Source: JAJRRS01 sp965230275
GTDB taxonomy: Bacteria > Planctomycetota > Phycisphaerae > Phycisphaerales > Phycisphaeraceae
DNA: 64,000 bases
Direction of reading: 5' to 3'
Assembly: GCA_965230275.1 (NCBI GenBank)
Contig: CBDDKO010000001.1
Location: 1-64,000, forward strand
Shown: one piece after another, positions 41,447-49,810 of the stretch
Layout: every line of letters begins with the position of its first letter
Numbering within the stretch: the first letter of the stretch is position 1
Notes under the pieces: generated by a model
Seen by the model: the letters and a program-made list of their open reading frames with translations, nothing else
Databases searched by the model: none
Told to the model about the DNA's origin: nothing
Translations under genes and position numbers: made by a program

Positions 41447-42364
41447 ATGATGCAGCGCCTGCCGATCGTTTTAACGTGTGTGGCTGTGATGTGTGTGGTA
41501 ACCGATGCGCGGGCACAGAGCCTGCAGGAGCGTATCCGCATAGTCCGGGAGCAACAGAACAATCGAACGGTTGAGCGGGATCAGGCCGAAGAGGTGGAGT
41601 CGCTGCAGATCCCGCGCAAGATGGGCAAGATCATCGATGAGGTGTTCTTTGATGAGACGCCTGCGGAGGACGTGTTCAATTGGTGGTCGCAGGTGACAGG
41701 TGTCCCGCTGGTGATCGACTTCTCGGGGATGGAGCTTGACGGCGTCGACCGGGAGCAAGGGATCACACTGAACCTGCAGACGGTACCGGCGAAAGTGCTG
41801 CTCAAGGCCATCATGCGGCAGGCCTCGCCGGAAGGCGTTGACCTGATCTACGAAGTCACGCCGTGGTACGTGCAGGTGATGACCAAGCGACAAGCCAACC
41901 GCGATACGGTCGTGCGTGTCTACGACATCGCGGACATGACGATGACGATCCCGAACTTCACCGATGCACCAAGCATGGACCTGAACGAGGCGCTGAGCAA
42001 TACCGGCAGCGGCGGATCGGGCTCCGGCAGTGGCGGCGGCGGTTCATCAAGCGGCCTGTTTTCCAACGACGATGAGTCCGACGAGAAGGACAGCAAGACC
42101 AAGCAGGAGCGCGGCGAGGAGTTGGCTGACCTGATTATGAAGACCATCGAGCCAACGATCTGGGAGGTCAACGGCGGCACGGTCGGGTCGGCCCGCTACT
42201 ACGACGGCAAGTTGATCGTCAACGCCCCGATGTACGTGCATCGCCAGATCGGGATCCCGGTGGTCACGGCCTACGAGCCCGGCTCCTCCGGCGGCTACAA
42301 GTCCCCCGCCGGCGGCACGGATGGTACAAAAGCCAGCGAACCGTTCGGCACGCAGGCAGATTAG
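41447..42364 (+). CDS. Secreted protein with secretin/STN-like N-domain
   Basis: A 305-residue protein with a signal peptide (LPIVLTCVAVMCVVTDARAQS). Residues about 60-150 (FFDETPAEDVFNWWSQVTGVPLVIDF, GITLNLQTVPAKVLLKAIMRQ, VTPWYVQVMTK) have the STN/secretin N0-like pattern found in GspD and PilQ. A glycine/serine linker lies at about 185-205. A second part (LADLIMKTIEPTIWEVNGGTVGSARYYDGKLIVNAPMYVHRQI) mimics the N3-like repeat. No secretin pore domain is present. Planctomycetes carry many such stand-alone proteins with unknown roles. GAAAGGG precedes the two adjacent ATGs. Confidence 0.78.
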   Translation: MMQRLPIVLTCVAVMCVVTDARAQSLQERIRIVREQQNNRTVERDQAEEVESLQIPRKMGKIIDEVFFDETPAEDVFNWWSQVTGVPLVIDFSGMELDGVDREQGITLNLQTVPAKVLLKAIMRQASPEGVDLIYEVTPWYVQVMTKRQANRDTVVRVYDIADMTMTIPNFTDAPSMDLNEALSNTGSGGSGSGSGGGGSSSGLFSNDDESDEKDSKTKQERGEELADLIMKTIEPTIWEVNGGTVGSARYYDGKLIVNAPMYVHRQIGIPVVTAYEPGSSGGYKSPAGGTDGTKASEPFGTQAD

Positions 42365-42382
42365 ACCTGATTCAGCTTTGGG

Positions 42383-43009
42383 TCAGGAATCGGCGGTCTC
42401 GGCATCCGATTGATCGGCGTCCAACTGATCGGCGTCTTCGGTATCGCCGCCGGGCATGCGCTGGACGATGGCGTCGTAGATCTGCCGGGTGGGCTCGCGT
42501 TCGAACTTCCAGTCATCCAGCGTAATGCGGCCCGCCTGGCCGTCGTGCTGGTAGTGGACGATGGCGATGCCTTTGCTGTCCCAGCGTGACTTGTCGATCG
42601 AGGTGATCGAGGCGAAGTCGGTCTCCTTGCCGTTTTTGGCGCGCAGGCCGTTCTCGTCTGCTTCGACCCATCGGCCCATCCCCATCAAGAAGGTGGCCAT
42701 AAAGTAAAGCCCGATCGGGCAGGTGATCCCCGCCAGGAGCTTCTGGGTGAAGATGTCCTTGTCCTTCTTCTCATCGGGCTTGGTGGTGGGCCAGCCCTTC
42801 TCGGCGGCGAACGCTTCCCAGGCTCGGCCTGCCTCGTTCGGGTTGGTGTGCTCCTGATTAATGCGCGTGTATTCCTGATACTGCTGCTGCTGCAACGGGT
42901 ACTTGACCGTCCCGTCGTAGAGGAACCAGCCGCTGAACGCGAGGGCGAAGACGCCGATCAATCCGGGCCGCCAGATATAACCCTTGCTGATATTTGCTCG
43001 TACCGCCAT
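42383..43009 (-). CDS. Membrane protein, longer paralogue of the 34554 gene
   Basis: A 208-residue protein with hydrophobic segments at about 15-30 and 93-112. The loop between them shares FLYDGTVKYPLQ, WEAFAAEKGWPTT and DKDIFTQKLLAG with the 125-residue protein at 34554-34931. After the second helix a cytoplasmic domain of about 95 residues follows (EADENGLRAKNGKETDFASITSIDKSRWDSKGIAIVHYQ), reminiscent of a PH-like fold. The tail is acidic with repeated DADQ. Its function is unknown. It converges with the preceding gene, leaving an 18-base gap. Confidence 0.78.
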   Translation of the reverse strand: MAVRANISKGYIWRPGLIGVFALAFSGWFLYDGTVKYPLQQQQYQEYTRINQEHTNPNEAGRAWEAFAAEKGWPTTKPDEKKDKDIFTQKLLAGITCPIGLYFMATFLMGMGRWVEADENGLRAKNGKETDFASITSIDKSRWDSKGIAIVHYQHDGQAGRITLDDWKFEREPTRQIYDAIVQRMPGGDTEDADQLDADQSDAETADS

Positions 43010-43057
43010 GTAAGCTCCACCCGGTGTGTCCGGTCAGTTAGTTATCCATACTATCGG

Positions 43058-43291
43058 CTAAAAATCGATCTGATCCAAAGCGCGTCGCCACCAATGGGAC
43101 GCCATGACGCGGGCCAGGGGCCGTTTCATCATTTCGGTGAATCCGCCCTGGTCCACACGCCGTCGGGGGATACGCGGTAGCTGCTCCGACTCGGACAGCG
43201 CCCAGTTCAAGAACGCGTTGGTCTCCGCGATCATGTGCTGACGATCAAATCGATCGGGATCAATATTTCGGTCCGATCCACGCCAATACAA
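43058..43291 (-). CDS. Small hypothetical protein, 77 aa, TTG start
   Basis: A 77-residue basic protein with a helical central part (MIAETNAFLNWALSESEQ) and a basic C-terminal half (RIPRRRVDQGGF, MMKRPLARVMASHWWRRAL). The start is a TTG preceded by a perfect GGAGGA 8 bases upstream, the best ribosome-binding site in this region, which makes a real gene likely. I do not recognise a family. Confidence 0.68.
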   Translation of the reverse strand: MYWRGSDRNIDPDRFDRQHMIAETNAFLNWALSESEQLPRIPRRRVDQGGFTEMMKRPLARVMASHWWRRALDQIDF

Positions 43292-43396
43292 GACTAATTC
43301 CTCCAGATGGCTGTCCTAGCTCGGATGATTATATACCAAAGATCCGGCGGTTCCGGGTCTTAATAAGTATTTCGGCAATCGAGCATGTAACAACGA

Positions 43397-43972
43397 TTAA
43401 TCGCCCCAGATGCCCCGTTCGGCGTCGCGAGCCTGACTTTCCACGGCCTGGAAGTGAGCCAAGTGCCTGTGGTTCCACCGGTCATCGGCCCGGGCGTATC
43501 CCGCCAGGATCAGGGCTTCATTGAGCATCTGTCCATCGGATAACTCCACAAACGCCAGCAGCCGGCCGTAGTTGCCCCGAAGCCGGTGCTCTTCCAGGAT
43601 GAGCCGGACACGCTCGCCCTCGGCCAGGGAGCGGGCTAAAGCGGTGGCCTCCTCGGCGAAAGCCTCAGCGGGTTTGGGCGGATCACGACGGGCCAACTCG
43701 GGTGTGTCCACGCCCCATAACCGGATACGTGTCGTGTCTTCCGAGCCGTCGGGTGCGTCGATGACGAGTGTGTCGCCGTCCACTACACGCACGACCGTGA
43801 ACCATTGTCCGTTGTAGCGTTCGATGTCGTCGCCCGTCTCCAGCAGCAGGCCCGAGCGGTCGGCCAGGATCAGCAGCACCGCGATCACCAGCGTCAGCAG
43901 CGTGTAAGACCAGCGGCGCTGGCTTCGCTTGCGCAGGAAGCGGTCGAACGGGATGCGGGTGGGCTTGGGCAT
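43397..43972 (-). CDS. Membrane-anchored thermonuclease-family protein
   Basis: A 191-residue SNase-like nuclease. A basic N-terminus and one transmembrane helix at about 21-38 (YTLLTLVIAVLLILADRS) precede the OB-fold domain at about 55-188. VVDGDTLVIDA, RIRLWGVDTPELARRDPP and LRGNYGRLLAFVEL correspond to the metal-binding Asp, the Arg..Glu pair and the second catalytic Arg of staphylococcal nuclease. The catalytic set looks complete. It probably degrades DNA or RNA in the periplasm. No signal peptidase site is evident, so it would remain tethered. Confidence 0.88.
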   Translation of the reverse strand: MPKPTRIPFDRFLRKRSQRRWSYTLLTLVIAVLLILADRSGLLLETGDDIERYNGQWFTVVRVVDGDTLVIDAPDGSEDTTRIRLWGVDTPELARRDPPKPAEAFAEEATALARSLAEGERVRLILEEHRLRGNYGRLLAFVELSDGQMLNEALILAGYARADDRWNHRHLAHFQAVESQARDAERGIWGD

Positions 43973-44050
43973 GTAGGATTGATGATTTGTGATTTATGAT
44001 TGATGATTGAAGACGTCTCAGGGGTGTCAGGCCTTCCCAGCCACGAGCCA
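43973..44050. repeat. Low-complexity intergenic repeats
   Basis: The segment 43977-44010 repeats TGATTTGTGAT/TGATTGATGATTG, and 44037-44065 repeats AGCCACTAGCCACCAGCCACC. The same word type, in the opposite sense, recurs after the yihY gene at 53943-54050. Confidence 0.6.
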
Positions 44051-44500
44051 CTAGCCACCAGCCACCTGCAACCGCATGTAGCGCACACCGCCGGCGATCA
44101 GCAGGACGGTGACCGCCAATGCCAAGTTGGTCCAGCGCCAGGCCTTGGCCTCTTCGCCCGACATCGTTTCGACCTGGAACGCCCAGAGCAGTGCAAACAA
44201 CGCGGTGGCCACCAGGACCTTGACCGACAGCACCGCCAGGATCGCGTGGTTGTCCTGATATGCCTGGCCGAACGTCACCCATTGAAAGACGCCGCTGACG
44301 ACAAGCCCCATCACGCTCGCAACGAGCAGCCAGCGGTAACGTTTCTCGATCGTGTTGATGACTTTGTCGACGGCCTCGCTACGGTCGAGTGTGCGGAGCG
44401 GGGTCGCGCTGATGACGAACAGGATCAGCCCGCCGATGATCACGGCAGCCGATGCGAGGTGCAGCCAGCGCATGATTAAGAAGAAAGATGCCTGGATCAT
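44051..44500 (-). CDS. CopD-like/DUF membrane protein
   Basis: A 149-residue protein with four transmembrane helices at about 5-28, 55-75, 85-108 and 122-142. The first helix begins FLIMRWLHLASAAVIIGGLILF, a pattern seen in CopD-like and hypothetical haem-associated membrane proteins, with one His in helix 1. The family cannot be fixed from this alone. It lies about 80 bases upstream of the nuclease gene on the same strand. Confidence 0.72.
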   Translation of the reverse strand: MIQASFFLIMRWLHLASAAVIIGGLILFVISATPLRTLDRSEAVDKVINTIEKRYRWLLVASVMGLVVSGVFQWVTFGQAYQDNHAILAVLSVKVLVATALFALLWAFQVETMSGEEAKAWRWTNLALAVTVLLIAGGVRYMRLQVAGG

Positions 44501-44564
44501 CCTGCTAGGGTAGCGGTATCCGGCGTGGGATCAATGTGCTGTCGGTTGTGATGTGATCAGAGAT

Positions 44565-44954
44565 TTAAGCCACGACGTCCAGGAGGTTGCCGTTGACGGG
44601 GACGGCCTGGCCGTGGAGGTAGCCTTGCAGGGCCCCGGGCTCTGACGCGGGGGCGATGTCGGCGGGGATGGTGACGATATCGGTCAGGGGCAGCGGAGCG
44701 AGGAAGACCTCGGGCGAGTGAGCCGGTTCGGTGATGGGGTGATCCTGCTGAGGTCGGGGGGCGATGTGTTCGGGGCGCTGCGTGTGTGTGATCCGCTGAT
44801 ACGCCTCGCTGGGCTCGAAGCGGTCACGGCAGAGATGATGGTGGATATGGCAGTGGTCCTGCTGCGGGTGGTCCGGGCGGGTGAAGCGCTCGATGCCGAA
44901 CTGCTCGTGCCGGATGGACCAGACGGCGAGGTTTTCATGTGATTCGATCCGCAT
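44565..44954 (-). CDS. Hypothetical protein, 129 aa
   Basis: A 129-residue His/Pro/Gln-rich soluble protein (MRIESHENLAVW at the start, VPVNGNLLDVVA at the end). The start is weakly supported because no ribosome-binding site is visible; an upstream in-frame ATG at 45086 would give 173 residues. The other strand also has an open frame of 74 codons, so this may not be a gene. No domain is recognised. Confidence 0.45.
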   Translation of the reverse strand: MRIESHENLAVWSIRHEQFGIERFTRPDHPQQDHCHIHHHLCRDRFEPSEAYQRITHTQRPEHIAPRPQQDHPITEPAHSPEVFLAPLPLTDIVTIPADIAPASEPGALQGYLHGQAVPVNGNLLDVVA

Positions 44955-45133
44955 GCCCAACAGGCTGCGAATGCCAAACCGGGGCCGGCACAATGCTATT
45001 AATACACCTAATTCAATATTTTTAATGGATTTATAGTCCGTTTCCGGGGGCAACAACCTGTCCGGTTGTGCGGCTTGATGCCCCACGTCCCCAGCGATGT
45101 TGCCCGTGACGTGCGATGGTCTACGATGGCCGG

Positions 45134-46210
45134 ATGCGTGTTGATGATTTGGACTATCACCTGCCGACCGATCAGATCGCCACGACCCCGGCCGAGCCTC
45201 GGGACAGCGCCAGGCTGCTCGTGGCGGACCGGGAGACCGGCAAGCTCAGTCACCACAGCGTCAGCGATCTGCCGGGGCTGGGCGTGCTGAAGGCCGGGGA
45301 CCTGATGGTGTTCAACCGCAGCCGAGTGCTGCCCGCCTATTACAACGCCACGCGCTCCCAGACCGGCGGCAAGCTCAAGGGCCTGTACCTGGGGCAGGAC
45401 GAGCAGGGCCGCTGGCGTACGATGATCGAGTCGCGCGGCACGCTGACCGAGGGCGAACGGATCACGCTGGATGACCACAGCCACCTGACGCTCATCCACC
45501 ACGAAGGCGGCGGTGAATGGACCGCGCAATACGACGGGCCCAGCGACACGCTGACACTGCTATCGCAAATCGGTGCCGCCCCCCTGCCGCCTTACATCCG
45601 CAAGGCACGCAAGGCCATGCAACTACCCGAAGTCAACGGCAACGACATGAGCCGATACAACACGGTCTACGCCCAGGAGGCGGGATCAGTGGCGGCACCC
45701 ACTGCGGGCCTACACTTCACACCAGAGTTGTTGAATGTGCTGGAACAAGCCGGTGTGGGTCGGGCGGAGGTCACGCTGCACGTCGGGCTGGGCACGTTCG
45801 CCCCGATCCGTTGTGAGCATGTGGACGAGCACCCGATCCATACCGAAGCGATCTGTGTCCCGCCTGAGACAATCGAGGCGCTACGTGCTGCAAGCGAGGC
45901 GGGCCGGTGCATCACACCGGTGGGGACGACGAGTGTGCGTGCGATCGAGAGCCTGCCCGGGGATCTGGGGCCGGTCGCGTCGGGGGGTTACAGCACGGAC
46001 ACCGACCTGTTCATCACGCCGGACAACGGTTTTCGTTTCCGCTTCGCGGACCACCTGATGACCAACTTTCACCTGCCCAGGTCCACACTCCTGGCTCTGG
46101 TCGCGGCGATGCCGGGCGTGGGGATCGACCGGCTGCTTGGCTGGTACCGCGTGGCGATCAACGAGGGCTACCGATTCTATTCTTACGGCGACGCGATGCT
46201 GATCGTCTGA
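45134..46210 (+). CDS. queA: tRNA preQ1(34) S-adenosylmethionine ribosyltransferase-isomerase
   Basis: A 358-residue QueA, which transfers and isomerises the ribosyl moiety of SAM onto preQ1 in tRNA to give epoxyqueuosine. Motifs are DLDYHLPTDQIATTPAEPRDSARLLV, GDLMVFNRSRVLPAYY, APLPPYIRK, YNTVYAQEAGSVAAPTAGLHFT, TLHVGLGTFAPIR and DNGFRFRFADHLMTNFHLPRSTLLALVAAMPG. Length is normal. TACGAT at 45122-45127 ends 6 bases before the ATG and no ribosome-binding site is seen. Together with the transporter at 37223 it indicates that queuosine is made from imported or synthesised preQ1. Confidence 0.95.
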   Translation: MRVDDLDYHLPTDQIATTPAEPRDSARLLVADRETGKLSHHSVSDLPGLGVLKAGDLMVFNRSRVLPAYYNATRSQTGGKLKGLYLGQDEQGRWRTMIESRGTLTEGERITLDDHSHLTLIHHEGGGEWTAQYDGPSDTLTLLSQIGAAPLPPYIRKARKAMQLPEVNGNDMSRYNTVYAQEAGSVAAPTAGLHFTPELLNVLEQAGVGRAEVTLHVGLGTFAPIRCEHVDEHPIHTEAICVPPETIEALRAASEAGRCITPVGTTSVRAIESLPGDLGPVASGGYSTDTDLFITPDNGFRFRFADHLMTNFHLPRSTLLALVAAMPGVGIDRLLGWYRVAINEGYRFYSYGDAMLIV

Positions 46211-46314
46211 CCCCCCCCCACCCGCCACCGGAAGTGATGTCCCTGAAAGTTTGGCCACGGAAGAATGTCCACCGGAGACTGACACACAAAGTGCAAAGGC
46301 CGTAGAATCCCGTC

Positions 46315-47370
46315 ATGCCGTTAGACCAGATCGATTACGAACCGAAGCGTGAGCGAACCCGTGTGGAAGAAGTGCGGATGAGCTTCGGGGATCACATCGA
46401 AGACCTGCGTCACCGGCTGATCATGGCGCTGCTGGGGCCGTTGATCACGGGCATCCTGGGATTGGTGTACGGCCGGGAAATCGTCGGCTGGCTGGTCAAG
46501 CCGTTGGCGCAGGTGCTGCAGTACTTCGGGCTGCCGCCGCAGACGTATAACCTGGCGGTGACGACGGGGTTCGCGGTGTATATGAAGGTCGGCCTGATCG
46601 TGGGGCTGGTGATCGCCTCGCCCTGGGTTGTGTACCAGATATGGAAGTTTATTGAGAGCGGGCTGTACGAGCACGAGAAACGCGCGGCGTATTGGGTCGC
46701 GCCCTTTAGTGCGATCATGTCGGTGCTGGGCGTGTTGTTCTTGTACTACGTGCTGCTGCCGATCTCGCTGGCGTTCTTGATCTTCTTCACGACCGGATTC
46801 CCGGCCCCGGACGCTTCGGGACCGCCCGAAGGCGGAATCATCGGCTGGGTGTTGGGGGCATACGGTGATCCACACACGCCGACGCCTGGAGAGTTGGCAC
46901 TCGACCCGGGCGATGACCCGCAGGCGGCAGCAACGACGTTCCCGATCCTGGAAAGCGACCCGGCCAATCCGGCAAACGGCCAGGCCTGGATCAAGCAGCC
47001 GGAGGGCCAGTTGCGTGTGCACATCAACGGCCGGACGCTGACGTACATCCCGCTGGTCGGCCAATCGATGCTGGCACCAATGATCGAGATCGGGCAGTAC
47101 ATCAGCTTCGTGACGATGCTGGCGCTGGCGGTCGTGGTGTCGTTTCAGCTGCCGGTGATCATGATGGTGCTGGGCTGGACGAGGCTGATCGAGCCGGGAT
47201 GGTTGAGCAAGTACCGGCGGTACTGCGTGTTCGTCTGCTTCATACTCGGGGCGATGCTGACGCCGGCGGACCCGGTGAGCATGGTCGTGCTGGCGTTGCC
47301 GCTGTGGGGGCTCTACGAGTTGGGCCTGGTGGTCATGAAGCTGGCGTACGGCAAGCCGAAGGAATCATAG
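46315..47370 (+). CDS. tatC: Twin-arginine translocase subunit TatC with large periplasmic loop
   Basis: A 351-residue TatC. It starts with the family signature EVRMSFGDHIEDLRHRLIMAL and shows six transmembrane helices. Typical TatC proteins have about 250 residues; this one has an insertion of roughly 85 residues at about 160-245 (FPAPDASGPPEGGIIGWVLGAYGDPHTPTPGE to QLRVHINGRTLTYIPLVGQ), in the loop before the helix IGQYISFVTMLALAVVVSFQLPVIMMVLGW. TatC recognises the twin-arginine signal on folded export substrates. TAGAAT ends 6 bases before the ATG. No tatA is adjacent. Confidence 0.93.
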   Translation: MPLDQIDYEPKRERTRVEEVRMSFGDHIEDLRHRLIMALLGPLITGILGLVYGREIVGWLVKPLAQVLQYFGLPPQTYNLAVTTGFAVYMKVGLIVGLVIASPWVVYQIWKFIESGLYEHEKRAAYWVAPFSAIMSVLGVLFLYYVLLPISLAFLIFFTTGFPAPDASGPPEGGIIGWVLGAYGDPHTPTPGELALDPGDDPQAAATTFPILESDPANPANGQAWIKQPEGQLRVHINGRTLTYIPLVGQSMLAPMIEIGQYISFVTMLALAVVVSFQLPVIMMVLGWTRLIEPGWLSKYRRYCVFVCFILGAMLTPADPVSMVVLALPLWGLYELGLVVMKLAYGKPKES

Positions 47371-47426
47371 TCCCGACCACGGGTGGGCCGGGGCACGCCC
47401 TGGGTAAGTGCGTTAGAATCCGCGTC

Positions 47427-48302
47427 ATGCTGCCGCCACTGAAACACAGACTGGTCATCGGGATCGTCCTCGTCGCGGGGGCGTTGTGCTGGCTGTTGGC
47501 GCGTGGCGCGTTGATGCCGGCGGACGGCTCGATGGGCGTGAGCCTGCTGGACGCGCGGGCGGGATTGGTGCCGGGGCTGTTTATCCTGATCCTGGCGGGC
47601 CTGCCGGCCATCATCGCCGGTCTGATCGCAGCATCGACGGGGAACCCGTTGGCGGGCGCGTTCACGATCAGTTTCTCGCTCCTGCCGCTGGCCGCAATGG
47701 GTGGATCGATCGAAGGCTGGCTACGCCGGGCGGAACTGCCGGGTGGATACAAATCACTAGCGTTCGAGGCGGTGATCTGGCTGGTACTCTGGGCCGGGGT
47801 CTTGGTCATGGTGGACCTGCTGCGGGTACGTGTCCGGCCGACCATGAACGTGATCGCGGTGAAGCATCATCAAGGCGCCAAGATGAAGCTGGGGCTCCCG
47901 GGCGGCATGCCGATCGTTGCCGGTCTTTTGACCGCCGCGGCGGGTGCGTTCCTGAGCAACATACTGATCCGCTCCAGCGATGCGGGCCAAGTGAACTGCA
48001 GCCTGATCCTCGGTTTCGGGACCGCTGCGCTGATTGCCCAGATGAGTGTGCCGCAGCGGAATCCGCTGCTCATCCTGCTCAGCCCGATGCTCTGTGCGGC
48101 TGCGGCGTACCTGTATATCGGTTCGGCGTACACGGTGACGGACGATCTGGTGAGCGACCTGTACTCACGGGGCATACTGAACCTCGCCCTGGCGCTACCT
48201 ATTCATTATGCCTCAGCCGGGGTTGCTGGCTGTGCGCTGGGGGTCGGGCTTGCCCAGACGCTGGACCATGTCCGGCATAGCACGACGATCACTGCTTCGT
48301 GA
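47427..48302 (+). CDS. Hypothetical polytopic membrane protein
   Basis: A 291-residue protein with about seven hydrophobic segments (near 8-26, 45-68, 75-95, 112-132, 160-180, 195-212 and 265-283). I recognise no family. The topology is compatible with a permease or an export-related protein, but no motif supports either. TAGAAT at 47414-47419 ends 7 bases before the ATG, as for the preceding tatC. The long in-frame upstream extension overlaps tatC and is rejected. Confidence 0.75.
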   Translation: MLPPLKHRLVIGIVLVAGALCWLLARGALMPADGSMGVSLLDARAGLVPGLFILILAGLPAIIAGLIAASTGNPLAGAFTISFSLLPLAAMGGSIEGWLRRAELPGGYKSLAFEAVIWLVLWAGVLVMVDLLRVRVRPTMNVIAVKHHQGAKMKLGLPGGMPIVAGLLTAAAGAFLSNILIRSSDAGQVNCSLILGFGTAALIAQMSVPQRNPLLILLSPMLCAAAAYLYIGSAYTVTDDLVSDLYSRGILNLALALPIHYASAGVAGCALGVGLAQTLDHVRHSTTITAS

Positions 48303-48366
48303 GAGAACCTAACGTCCGATCTTCTTTGTTAACGATCCGTTCACATACCTCGGCTATACCACTGCC

Positions 48367-49716
48367 ATGAAAACGATCACACCTGCTTGCCTCGCGTTAC
48401 TCACAATCCTGTCTGTCACGGTTTCGCCCCTCTGGGCCCAGGCCACCGGCAGCGCCATCTTCATCCATCCTGACGGGGCATCGGCCAGCACCTGGGCGGC
48501 GGCGCGGGCCCTGTGGGTCGGGCCGGACAGCGACCTGCAGTGGGACTTGCTGCCACACATCGCGGTCTACCGGGGCCACATGAGCGACAACCTCACCGCC
48601 TCGAGCAACGGCGGTGCCACCGCCCACGCCACGGGTGTCCGGCCACGCTACTACGCCTTCGGCCGGATCGATCAGGGCGAGGACGCGCCCCGCATTACCA
48701 ACGCCGATGGCCGATATCGCTCGGTCGCCATCGAAGCGATCGACGCGGGCCTGAACGTCGGTGTGGTCCAGTCCGGCACGGCTGTCGAGCCCGGTACCGC
48801 CATCTTCCTGACCGATGCGCCCAGACGAAAAGACCACGACGCGATCTCGCTGGGGATCCTTAACAGCGACGCCAAGGTCATCTTCGGCGGCGGCGAACGG
48901 CACTTCCTGCCCAGGGGTGTGCAAGGTGTACACGGCGTCGGGGCGCGCGAAGACGGCAAAGACCTGATCGAACTCGCCCAGCAGCGCGGCTACGCCGTGA
49001 TCTACACACGCGAAGAGCTGCTCGCCCTGCCGTCGGATACTGAGAAGGTACTGGGCCTGTTCGCCGACTTCCACACGTTTAACGCCATACCCGAAGAAGA
49101 CCTGGCCGCACAGAATCTACCGATGTACGAGCCGGAGGCCCCGACGGTGGCGGAGATGACTGACGTGGCGTTGCGCGTCTTATCCCACGGAGACAAGCGG
49201 TTCCTTCTCGTGATCGAAGAAGAGGGCCCTGACAACTTCGGCAACAACAACAACGCCTCGGGCATGCTCGAAGCGCTAAGGCGCTCCGACGAAGCGATCG
49301 GTGTGGCGCGGCGCTTCGTCGCCCAGCACCCGGACACGCTGGTGATCACCTGTGCCGACTCGGACGCCGGCGGCGCTCGCCTGCAGGGCATCCGTGTCAA
49401 GACCGACGGCACATACAACGACAAGCTGCCCGAGCGTGACCGCAGCGGCTCGATGATGGACGGTGTGGAGGGCACGGGCGGGCGGCCCTTCCTGGCTCAG
49501 CCGGACAACTACGGCCGGCGTCTGCCTTTTAAGATCGTGTGGGCGGCGACGGACGACCTGTCGGGCGGGGTGCTGGTCCGGGCCGAGGGATTCAACGCCG
49601 AGCTGGTCCGCGGCAGCATGGACAACACGGACGTGCCGGAGCTGATCCGCCGGACGCTGTTTGGCCCACCCGATAGCGGGAGCGCCACCGCCGCCAGCGG
49701 GCACGGCCAGCGTTAA
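48367..49716 (+). CDS. Alkaline-phosphatase-fold protein lacking zinc-ligand histidines
   Basis: A 449-residue secreted protein with a signal peptide (ITPACLALLTILSVTVSPLWAQ). The alkaline-phosphatase fold is clear: FIHPDGASAS (metal Asp), DNLTASSNGGATAHATG (region of the nucleophile Ser), RFLLVIEEEGPDNFGNNNNAS, TLVITCADSDAGG and FKIVWAATDDLSGGVLVRAEGF. Aligned with E. coli PhoA by eye, Asp51, Ser102, Glu322, Asp327 and Asp369 positions are kept, but His331, His370 and His412 read Asn, Ser and Asp. It may bind other metals, act on a different ester or be inactive. TATACC lies 6 bases before the ATG. Confidence 0.85.
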   Translation: MKTITPACLALLTILSVTVSPLWAQATGSAIFIHPDGASASTWAAARALWVGPDSDLQWDLLPHIAVYRGHMSDNLTASSNGGATAHATGVRPRYYAFGRIDQGEDAPRITNADGRYRSVAIEAIDAGLNVGVVQSGTAVEPGTAIFLTDAPRRKDHDAISLGILNSDAKVIFGGGERHFLPRGVQGVHGVGAREDGKDLIELAQQRGYAVIYTREELLALPSDTEKVLGLFADFHTFNAIPEEDLAAQNLPMYEPEAPTVAEMTDVALRVLSHGDKRFLLVIEEEGPDNFGNNNNASGMLEALRRSDEAIGVARRFVAQHPDTLVITCADSDAGGARLQGIRVKTDGTYNDKLPERDRSGSMMDGVEGTGGRPFLAQPDNYGRRLPFKIVWAATDDLSGGVLVRAEGFNAELVRGSMDNTDVPELIRRTLFGPPDSGSATAASGHGQR

Positions 49717-49810
49717 CGGCGTCTTGATCTGCCTGTGAAGCGCCCTACCGGGGCGATGTATCGAGCACATATAAGCCGAGCGATGAATCCGTTATCATGC
49801 ACGGTCTGCC

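Noticed and set aside
44718..44942. Plus-strand 74-codon frame opposite the 44565-44954 gene
   Set aside because: Composition is that of an antisense shadow and no start signal is visible, although the minus-strand gene itself is only moderately supported.
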